Both the position numbers and the translations under genes were made by a program. A model generated the notes under the pieces. That model made no database searches. It had not been told where the DNA came from and was given only the letters and a program-made list of their open reading frames with translations. DNA of 64,000 nucleotides from Paraburkholderia tropica (lineage in GTDB: Bacteria; Pseudomonadota; Gammaproteobacteria; Burkholderiales; Burkholderiaceae). Below, one piece after another: positions 33,272-40,523 of this stretch; the stretch's first letter is position 1; each line of letters begins with the position of its first letter. The DNA is taken from NCBI RefSeq assembly GCF_900109265.1, contig NZ_FNZM01000016.1:124001-188000 (forward strand). The letters run 5' to 3'.

Positions 33272-34183
33272 TTATTGAAAGAGCGGCTTGCCGATGCTGT
33301 GCGGCGCCACGTCGTCGAAGAAAATATGCGTTTGCACGAGGATGCCCACGTGCGAGCCGCTCGCGCGGTTGATCGGAATCTGTGCCTCGATGCCGAGCTG
33401 GCCGTAGCGGTTCATCCAGATGAAGCCGGGATTCACGGTGCCGGTCGTCTGTCCCTGGCTGCGCGAGAGCGGCACCTCCACGAGCGGAATCAGGTTCGAG
33501 AGCGGTTGCGGCAGGCCGAGATCGTGTACGTGCTGCTGCAGATACGGCAGGCTGTACTGGAACGTGAAGCCGTAATTGAAGGCGTTCGGCTGGCCGCCGC
33601 CCGTGGTGAGCGCCGGGCCCGCTTCGCCGGTGATGGCGATCGGGCGCAGCCACGCGAGCGCGTCGGGCAGGTCGCCCATGCCTTTGCCTGCGTAGATCGT
33701 CGGAGAAATGGTGGAGAAGTTGTCGGCGATGGCGCGGCTGCCGGTGCCGCCGATGTCGGCGTCCACGCCCACCGAGGTCATGAATTCGTGCGCGTCGTTC
33801 ACGTAGAGCAGATATTTCAGGCCGACGCCGAAGTTGTCGAAGCCGTGCGCGGTCGGGTTGTTCTGCATGACGTAGCCGCCGTCGACGGAGAACGCGAGGC
33901 GCGGCGTGATGAGCTTGTCGTATTCGAAGTCGAAGGTGTTGACGCTCTGGTCGCCCGCGTCGCCGGGCACGCGCTGGTGGCCGAATTGCAGGTCGGCTTC
34001 GTCGCCGACGCCGGGATCGTCGACGGACAGGGTCGCGGGAAACACACGATCGCCTGCGATTGCGTGTGCGTGGGCCAGGTGCGGTGCGAGCGCGAGGCAA
34101 GCGAGCGCGAGCGTCAGCGCATACGCGCCGCGGCGTCGTGCGGGCGCGTCGAACGCGCTCCGGCACGGCAAGGTTGGGAACAT
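33272..34183 (-). CDS. Predicted outer-membrane beta-barrel protein of the copper operon
   Basis: A 303-residue exported protein. Signal peptide ALTLALACLALAPHLAHA, then His-rich HAIAGDRVFP and alternating amphipathic strands (FDFEYDKLITPRLAFSVDGGY, FNYGFTFQYSLPYLQ) ending in an aromatic-type terminus (KPLFQ). It is probably a barrel in the outer membrane, distantly like the MetA-type phenol-degradation porins. Its place between DUF2946 and copC suggests a role in copper handling. Function not established. Confidence 0.65.
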   Translation of the reverse strand: MFPTLPCRSAFDAPARRRGAYALTLALACLALAPHLAHAHAIAGDRVFPATLSVDDPGVGDEADLQFGHQRVPGDAGDQSVNTFDFEYDKLITPRLAFSVDGGYVMQNNPTAHGFDNFGVGLKYLLYVNDAHEFMTSVGVDADIGGTGSRAIADNFSTISPTIYAGKGMGDLPDALAWLRPIAITGEAGPALTTGGGQPNAFNYGFTFQYSLPYLQQHVHDLGLPQPLSNLIPLVEVPLSRSQGQTTGTVNPGFIWMNRYGQLGIEAQIPINRASGSHVGILVQTHIFFDDVAPHSIGKPLFQ

Positions 34184-34284
34184 GAAGCGTCCTGTAACGA
34201 AGAGGGTCGCGCGCCGTGTGGATGGCGCGCGCGAACGCGCGGCGGCACGCTAAACGCGGGGCCGCGCAAACGGTCAGGCTTCGT

Positions 34285-34674
34285 TCAGGCGAGTGGCGGG
34301 GCGCGCGCGAGCGCGAAGGTGAGCGGCTCGATGCGCCGCTGGCTGCCGAAGCGCGCGGCCACGCGCGCGTGCACGAGGCGCGTGGCGAGCGGCAGCGCGA
34401 TCGGCACGCCCGGCACCACGGGCAGATGCGCGAGCAGGTTGCAGTAGCCGCAGTCCTGCATGTCGCCGGGGCTGGCGTGCGGGTTGGCCTGGTTGTCGCC
34501 GTGCGCGGCCATCGTCGCGCCGCGCATCGACGGCATGTTGCAGTGCATGGCCGCCATGCCGGCCGGCGCGGCGGTCGTGGCGGCGAGCAGATGCGAAATC
34601 ACGGGCGCGAACGTCGTCAGCAGGATCGCGAGCGTTCCTAATAGACTGACGAACTGGAGGCGGAGCCGGCGCAC
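34285..34674 (-). CDS. DUF2946 protein
   Basis: A 129-residue protein with an N-terminal hydrophobic segment (about 8-32), a Met/His-rich middle (MAAMHCNMPSMRGATMAAHGD) and the conserved CGYCNLLAHLP motif of DUF2946. Such genes are regularly found with copper transport genes and TonB copper receptors. Met/His/Cys groups suit copper binding. First gene of the leftward copper operon; 101 bp separate it from the next gene. Confidence 0.85.
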   Translation of the reverse strand: MRRLRLQFVSLLGTLAILLTTFAPVISHLLAATTAAPAGMAAMHCNMPSMRGATMAAHGDNQANPHASPGDMQDCGYCNLLAHLPVVPGVPIALPLATRLVHARVAARFGSQRRIEPLTFALARAPPLA

Positions 34675-34847
34675 GGTGATCAGCGAACGAGACGGGAAAA
34701 AACGAGGCGTTCATTATGCCATGCGTGCGGCGGCGGGCTGTCTGGCGCGGGCAAGGTGCGACACTGCGTAAATAGGCAATGTATTTCCTTATTGGTACTT
34801 GAGTATTCGATATTCATAGCGATTTGAATTCCATAAGGCCGCAAAAA

Positions 34848-34867
34848 TACGTCAAGATATTGACGTA
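34848..34867. promoter_or_regulatory. Palindromic operator upstream of fadH
   Basis: TACGTCAA-GATA-TTGACGTA, a perfect 8-bp inverted repeat, 58 bp before the fadH start. The flanking 100 bp are AT-rich as in a promoter. The binding protein is unknown. Confidence 0.6.
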
Positions 34868-34925
34868 AAACGCCCGTCACCCTAGAGTACGCACGATACC
34901 CCACAACAACATCGAGACATCCGCC

Positions 34926-36998
34926 ATGTCGATTTTCGACCGGCTTTTGACCCCGCTTGCGGTCGGCCAGACCGTGCTGCCCAACCGCATGGTGATGGGC
35001 GCGATGCACACGCGGCTCGAAACGCTCGACCGTCCGCACGCGCGCCTCGCGGCGTTCTACGCGGCGCGCGCGGCAGGGGAAATCGGCCTGATCCTGAGCG
35101 GCGGTTTTTCGCCGAACGCCGAGGGCGTGATGGAAGCGGGCGGCCCGCTGTTCGACCGCGCCGAACAGCTCGACGAGCATCGCGCCGTCACGCGCGCGGT
35201 GCACGCGGCGGGCGGCAAGATCGTGTTGCAGATCCTGCACGCGGGCCGTTACGCGAAGGTGCCCGAGTGCGTCGCGCCGTCGGCGATCAAGGCGCGCATC
35301 AACGCGTGGACGCCGCGCGCGCTCAGCCTCGACGACATCGGCCGCACCATCGCCGATTTCGCCCACACGGCCGCGCTCGCCGTCGAGGCGGGTTACGACG
35401 GCGTCGAAATCATGGGCTCGGAAGGTTATCTGATCAACGAGTTCGCGGCGGCCGCCACCAATCATCGCGACGACGCCTACGGCGGCAGCTTCGACGCGCG
35501 CATCCGTTTCGCGCTCGACGTCGTGCGCGCGGTGCGCGAGCGGCTGGGCGCGGCGCCCATGCTGATCTACCGGATTTCGTCGATCGATCTCGTCGAAGGC
35601 GGCTTGAGCGGCGCGGAGATCGCCACCTTTGCGCAGCGCGTGGAAGCGGCCGGCGCGGATCTCATCAACACGGGCGTGGGTTGGCACGAATCGGCCGTGC
35701 CGACGATCGCGGCTTCGGTGCCGCGGGCGGCCTGGCGCGAGGCGATCCGCAACGTGAAGCGCGCGGTGAGCATTCCGGTGATGGCGTCGAATCGCATCAA
35801 TATGCCCGAGGTGGCCGAGGAACTGATTGCGTCGGGCGTGGCCGATTGCGTTTCGATGGCGCGTCCGCTGCTCGCCGATCCCGAGTTCGCGAAGAAAACG
35901 CGCCTGGGTCTCGCCGATGAAATCAACACCTGTATCGGCTGCAATCAGGCGTGTCTCGACCGCATCTTTACCGAGCGCACGGCCACGTGTCTCGTGAACC
36001 CGCGTGCGGGGCGCGAGATCGAGTTTCCGGAGGGCCGGGCGCGCGTGGCGAAACGCGTGGCGGTCGTCGGCGGCGGCCCGGCGGGCATGGCGTTCGCCGT
36101 GAATGCAGCGGAGCGCGGCCACGCGGTCACGCTCTACGAGGCCGCGCCGCGTCTGGGCGGCCAGCTCAACATGGCGAAAGTCGTGCCCGGCAAGGCGGAG
36201 TTCAACGAAACGCTGCGCTATTTCACGGCGCGGCTCGCGAAGCTCGGCGTGGACGTGCGGCTCGGCGAAGCGGTCAGCGCGGCGGCGCTGGCGGACGCCG
36301 GGTACGACGAGATCGTGCTGGCCACCGGCGTCACGCCGCGCGTGCCCGATATCGCGGGCGTCGATCACCCGAAGGTGGTGTCGTACGTCGACGTGTTGAC
36401 CGGCAAGGTGGACGTGGGCGCGCGCGTGGCGATCATCGGCGCGGGCGGGATGGGTTTCGACGTCGCCGAATATCTGCTCGGCGATGGGCGCGAATCGCTC
36501 GATCCCGAGGCGTTCTTTCGCGCGTGGGGCGTGGATATCGCAAATGCCGGCGCGGGCACTGGCGGTTTGACGAAGGTGAAGAACGCGACGAATGCGACGA
36601 ATGCGACGAATGCGACGAATGCGACGAATCCCGCCAAACCGCGCCGCAGCGTGCACCTGTTGCAGCGCAAGGCCGAAGCGCCGGGCAAGGGCCTCGGCAA
36701 ATCGACGGGCTGGATTCTCAAGGCGCGCCTGCGCCGCGCGAATCTCGTGACGATCTCGGGCGCGGCCTACGACGCCATCGACGATCAGGGGCTGCATTAT
36801 CGCGTCGATGGCGTGGCGCAGACGCTGGCCGTCGATCACGTGGTGCTGTGCGCGGGCCAGAACGCGAACCGCGTGCTGTTCGACGAACTGGCGGCGCGCG
36901 GCATCCACGCGAAGCTGATTGGCGGCGCCGACGTGGCCGCCGAACTCGACGCGCTGCGGGCCATCGATCAGGCCACGCGGCTCGCCGTCGAACTCTGA
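34926..36998 (+). CDS. fadH: 2,4-dienoyl-CoA reductase (NADPH), FadH type
   Basis: Reduces 2,4-dienoyl-CoA during breakdown of unsaturated fatty acids with an even-position double bond. The 690 residues comprise an Old-Yellow-Enzyme-type FMN barrel (1-330), the 4Fe-4S site CIGCNQAC...C (C336, C339, C343, C355, two above the E. coli positions), then FAD and NADPH Rossmann domains (VAVVGGGPAGMAFAVNAAERG and VAIIGAGGMGFDVAEYL). Catalytic Tyr168 and His254 match E. coli Tyr166 and His252. It differs from relatives by an insertion of five NAT units at about 553-567, encoded by a 9-bp tandem repeat. A perfect palindrome lies upstream. Confidence 0.93.
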   Translation: MSIFDRLLTPLAVGQTVLPNRMVMGAMHTRLETLDRPHARLAAFYAARAAGEIGLILSGGFSPNAEGVMEAGGPLFDRAEQLDEHRAVTRAVHAAGGKIVLQILHAGRYAKVPECVAPSAIKARINAWTPRALSLDDIGRTIADFAHTAALAVEAGYDGVEIMGSEGYLINEFAAAATNHRDDAYGGSFDARIRFALDVVRAVRERLGAAPMLIYRISSIDLVEGGLSGAEIATFAQRVEAAGADLINTGVGWHESAVPTIAASVPRAAWREAIRNVKRAVSIPVMASNRINMPEVAEELIASGVADCVSMARPLLADPEFAKKTRLGLADEINTCIGCNQACLDRIFTERTATCLVNPRAGREIEFPEGRARVAKRVAVVGGGPAGMAFAVNAAERGHAVTLYEAAPRLGGQLNMAKVVPGKAEFNETLRYFTARLAKLGVDVRLGEAVSAAALADAGYDEIVLATGVTPRVPDIAGVDHPKVVSYVDVLTGKVDVGARVAIIGAGGMGFDVAEYLLGDGRESLDPEAFFRAWGVDIANAGAGTGGLTKVKNATNATNATNATNATNPAKPRRSVHLLQRKAEAPGKGLGKSTGWILKARLRRANLVTISGAAYDAIDDQGLHYRVDGVAQTLAVDHVVLCAGQNANRVLFDELAARGIHAKLIGGADVAAELDALRAIDQATRLAVEL
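36582..36626 (+). repeat. 9-bp tandem repeat inside fadH
   Basis: Four identical units AATGCGACG (36591-36626) preceded by one variant AACGCGACG (36582-36590). They encode Asn-Ala-Thr five times. Unit length is a multiple of three, so gain or loss would alter loop length without breaking the frame. Confidence 0.95.
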
Positions 36999-37128
36999 CC
37001 CAGCGCCGTACGCAAACCCGCTGCCGCGCCGGAGCAAGCCTTTTCACCGCGCGCACCGCTCAGGACTGGAACTTGCGCCCTTCGTCAGCGAGCGAAGGGT
37101 CACATCATCCACGAATGCAGGAGGAAGC

Positions 37129-39234
37129 GTGTCTGGCGCACGGAATGCGAGTTTCATCCGGGGGAACAGCGAGATGTCGGGGCGCGTGCGTGACTTCGAC
37201 TGGGACGCGACGCCGTTTGGCGCGCTCGCGGACTGGCCGCCGCCGCTGCGCGCGGCGCTCAGTCTGTGCCTCGGCGCGCACGCGCCCGCCGCCATCTGGT
37301 GGGGCGACGACGCGCGCGTGCTCTACAACGACGCCTATATCCCGTTCCTCGGCGCGGGCAAGCATCCCGGCGTGCTCGGCCTGCCGGGCGCCGCGGGCTG
37401 GCCCGACGCCTGGCCGCAACTCGGCGCGCGCATCGAAGGCGTGATGCACAGCGGCAACACCGCCTTGAGCGAAGACGAGCAGGTCTTCTTCGCGCGCCAT
37501 CTCGCGCAGGAGGAGGTCTATGCGAGCTGCGCCTACGAACCCCTTTACGCCGACGACGGCTCGGTGGCCGGCGTGTTCTGCCTGTGCAGCGAAACCACGC
37601 CGCGCATGCAGGGCGAACGCCGGCTCAAGACCTTGCGCGGCCTGAGCACCTGCGCGACGGACGAAGGCGCGGTCGCGGCGGCCTGCGAGTGCGCGGCCGA
37701 CGTGCTGGCGGCGAACGGCTACGACGTGCCGTTTTCGGCGATCTACGCCGCGCCGACGGGGCGCACCGAACTCGAACTCGTCGCGAGCAGCCGGCTCGGC
37801 GCGCCGCTCGTGGCGCGCCTGCATACGCTCGCGGACGCGCAGGCGCAGGCGTGGCCGCTGCGGGAAGTGCTCGCGCAAGGCGAGTCGCGCGAATTCATGC
37901 TGACGTCGCTCGACTGGAGCGGCGACGCGCAGGGCGGCTGGCCCGAAGCGCCGCTTTCCGCGCTGGCGATTCCGTTGCGCCGTGCGGGCGTGCAGGATAT
38001 CTGCGGCATTGCGGTGCTGGGCGTGAGTCCGCGTTGCGTGCTCGACGAGAGCTATCGCGCGTTTTTCGATCTCGTCGCGGCGAGCGTGGAAGCCGTGGTC
38101 GCGAGCGCGCTCGGACGCGAGGCGCTGCAAGCCGCGAATCGCCAGAAAACCGAATTTCTGGCGATGCTCGCGCACGAGTTGCGCAATCCGCTTGCGCCGA
38201 TACGCCATGTCGCTGACCGGCTGGGTTCCGAGGGACTCACCGGGCCGCAGGCGGCACGCTGCATCGAAATCCTGCGTCGCCAGGCGGCGGTGCTGAGCCG
38301 TCTTGTCGACGATCTGCTCGACATGTCGCGCATCACACTTGGCCGCGTGCAGTTGAACAAGCGCGGCGTGTTGTTGCAGGAGATCATCGCGCAGTCGCTG
38401 GAGAGCGTCGATGCGCTGATCCGCGAGCGGCAGCATCGGCTCACGGTGACGAGCGAGGGCGCGGCGCGCGTGGACGGCGATCCGCAGCGGCTCGTGCAAT
38501 GTCTCGTCAACGTGCTGACGAATGCCGCGAAATACACCGGCAAAGGCGGCGAATTGCGCATCGAATCGTTCGAGCGCGAGGGCTTCGGCGTGCTGCGCGT
38601 GCGCGATACGGGGCAGGGCATTGCACCGGAACTGGTCGAACATATCTTCGACCTGTTCGTGCAAAGCGAGCGCACGCTCGACCGCGCGCAAGGCGGCTTG
38701 GGGCTCGGGCTTTCGCTCGTCAAGAAAGTGATCGAGATGCATGGCGGTCATGCGTACGCGACGAGCGACGGCGTCGGGCGCGGCACCACGGTCACGCTCG
38801 AAGTGCCGCTGGCCGATTGCGATGCGACGACGCTCGAAGCGGAGGCGGATGCGCCGCTGGAGCAAAGCGGCCCGCTGCGCGTGCTGGTCGTCGACGATAA
38901 CGCCGATGCCGCCGACTCGCTCGTCATGCTGCTCGAAGCGGAAGGTCACGCGGCCACGGCGGTGTACGACTCCGATGCCGTGCTCGCGTCGGCGCGCCAG
39001 TTCGCGCCGGACGCGATCGTGCTCGACATCGGCTTGCCGAAAGTGGACGGTTATCACATGGCGCAGCGTCTGCGCGCGACGCCGGATCTTGCGCACGTCG
39101 TGTTGATCGCGGTGACGGGTTACGGCCAGCCGGAAGATCGCGCGCGCGCGTTCGAAGCCGGTTTCGACGATCATCTCGTCAAGCCGGCGACGCTCGATGC
39201 ACTGCGTCGCGCGCTCGCCAAAGCAGGGCGATGA
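37129..39234 (+). CDS. Hybrid sensor histidine kinase with C-terminal receiver
   Basis: A 701-residue cytoplasmic sensor without membrane segments: an N-terminal PAS-like domain of the kind beginning FDWDATPFGALADWPPPLR (about 20-165), a GAF-like domain (about 175-330), HisKA with phospho-acceptor His349 in LAMLAHELRNPL, HATPase_c (NAAKYTGKGGEL, DTGQGIAPE, GGLGLGLSLVK) and a receiver domain with Asp633 in VLDIGLPKVDG. The GTG at 37129 is chosen because AGGAGGA stands four bases before it; an ATG at 37174 is the alternative. No response-regulator gene is adjacent. Confidence 0.9.
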   Translation: MSGARNASFIRGNSEMSGRVRDFDWDATPFGALADWPPPLRAALSLCLGAHAPAAIWWGDDARVLYNDAYIPFLGAGKHPGVLGLPGAAGWPDAWPQLGARIEGVMHSGNTALSEDEQVFFARHLAQEEVYASCAYEPLYADDGSVAGVFCLCSETTPRMQGERRLKTLRGLSTCATDEGAVAAACECAADVLAANGYDVPFSAIYAAPTGRTELELVASSRLGAPLVARLHTLADAQAQAWPLREVLAQGESREFMLTSLDWSGDAQGGWPEAPLSALAIPLRRAGVQDICGIAVLGVSPRCVLDESYRAFFDLVAASVEAVVASALGREALQAANRQKTEFLAMLAHELRNPLAPIRHVADRLGSEGLTGPQAARCIEILRRQAAVLSRLVDDLLDMSRITLGRVQLNKRGVLLQEIIAQSLESVDALIRERQHRLTVTSEGAARVDGDPQRLVQCLVNVLTNAAKYTGKGGELRIESFEREGFGVLRVRDTGQGIAPELVEHIFDLFVQSERTLDRAQGGLGLGLSLVKKVIEMHGGHAYATSDGVGRGTTVTLEVPLADCDATTLEAEADAPLEQSGPLRVLVVDDNADAADSLVMLLEAEGHAATAVYDSDAVLASARQFAPDAIVLDIGLPKVDGYHMAQRLRATPDLAHVVLIAVTGYGQPEDRARAFEAGFDDHLVKPATLDALRRALAKAGR

Positions 39235-39289
39235 TGCTCGCGGCGCGTGAGTGAAAACGCGCCGCTGCGTGTTGCGCCTGATGATCGGA

Positions 39290-39442
39290 TCAATGCTTCG
39301 CTTTCTTCGGAATCTTCGCGCCCGATTTACGCGCCTGATTCAAGGCAATAGCAACCGCCTGCTTTTGCGGTTTGCCCTCCTTCATTTCCGTCTTGATGTT
39401 CTTCGAGATTGCCTCGCGAGATTTGCCTTTGTTGAGCGGCAT
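39290..39442 (-). CDS. Small Lys-rich protein beside ku
   Basis: A 50-residue basic protein, MPLNKGKSREAISKNIKTEM at the start and KSGAKIPKKAKH at the end. AAGGAGG five bases before the ATG strongly supports translation. Similar short proteins with an N-terminal LNKGKS and a KQAVAIAL block are widespread in proteobacteria without known function; a nucleic-acid-binding role is possible from charge. It is divergent from ku (174 bp apart). Confidence 0.8.
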   Translation of the reverse strand: MPLNKGKSREAISKNIKTEMKEGKPQKQAVAIALNQARKSGAKIPKKAKH

Positions 39443-39615
39443 GACGACCTCCTTCGCAGATAGCGGCTATGTTGAGGAATGAAGCACTCATGCACGCATG
39501 CGGCGTGCCGCGCGCACGTTTCGAGACATGTGCGCGGACGACTTGAAGCGCACGGCGGGCATCGTGTTTGCTCAATGCAGATTCCCCATGCCCGACGAGG
39601 CGACAGGAGGCCATC

Positions 39616-40479
39616 ATGCCGCGCGCAATCTGGAAAGGCGCTATCAGTTTCGGACTGGTTTACGTGCCCGTCGAACTGTATCCGGCCACGCAAAGCGAAC
39701 GCACCGGTTTCAGTCTGCTCGACCGCCGCAGTTTCGATCCGGTCGGTCATCAGAACATCAATAAACGCACGGGCAAGCCCATCGCACGCGACGACATCGT
39801 GCGCGGTTACGAATACGAAAAGGGCGCATACGTGGTGATTTCCGATGAGGAAATCGAAGCGGCCAGTCCCGAAGCGACGCAGACCGTGGATATTCTCGCG
39901 TTCGTCGAAGCCGCGCAGGTTTCGTTTCTGTATCTGGACACGCCGTATTGGCTCGCGCCCGACAAGCGCGCGGGCAAGACCTATGCGCTGCTGCGCGATG
40001 CGCTGGCGGCGAGCGGCAAGATCGGCATTGCGAACGTGGTGATGCACAGCCGTCAGCATCTGGCGGCGCTGGTCGCCACCGGTCCGGCGCTGGCATTGCA
40101 GACCTTGCGCTGGTCGACCGAAGTGCGCGAGGACGAAGCGATTCCCGCGCTGCCGAAATCCGCGAAGGAAGCGGGCGTCAGCGCGCACGAGATGCAGATG
40201 GCGCGCAAGCTCATCGACGACATGACGACCGAGTGGCAGCCGGAGTCGTATCACGACACCTATCGCGATGAAATTCTCGCGCTCGTCGAGCGCAAGGTGC
40301 GTGAGGGCAAGGCGCACGAAGTGGAGCAGGTGCATGCGCCCGCGCACGAGCGTCGCAGCGCCGACATTGTCGATCTTTCCGATCTGCTCAAACGCAGTCT
40401 CGGCAAACGCAACGGCGCGGCGAGCAACGATTCGCCGCCGCGCAAGAGCACGCCCCGGCGCGGGAAGCGCGCGGCGTGA
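39616..40479 (+). CDS. ku: Ku protein, non-homologous end joining
   Basis: Homodimeric DNA-end-binding ring that recruits LigD. The 287 residues start with the family signature AIWKGAISFGLVYVPVELY; RGYEYEKGAYVVISDEEIE and YLDTPYWLAPDKRAGKTYALL are further Ku core blocks. The Lys/Arg-rich tail (PRKSTPRRGKRAA) is the usual C-terminal extension that contacts DNA. AGGAGG precedes the ATG. ligD follows 44 bp later on the same strand: a two-gene repair operon. Confidence 0.96.
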   Translation: MPRAIWKGAISFGLVYVPVELYPATQSERTGFSLLDRRSFDPVGHQNINKRTGKPIARDDIVRGYEYEKGAYVVISDEEIEAASPEATQTVDILAFVEAAQVSFLYLDTPYWLAPDKRAGKTYALLRDALAASGKIGIANVVMHSRQHLAALVATGPALALQTLRWSTEVREDEAIPALPKSAKEAGVSAHEMQMARKLIDDMTTEWQPESYHDTYRDEILALVERKVREGKAHEVEQVHAPAHERRSADIVDLSDLLKRSLGKRNGAASNDSPPRKSTPRRGKRAA

Positions 40480-40523
40480 CGATGGTGCGACGAATGCTGC
40501 GCCAATGAAACAGGATGGTCGCG

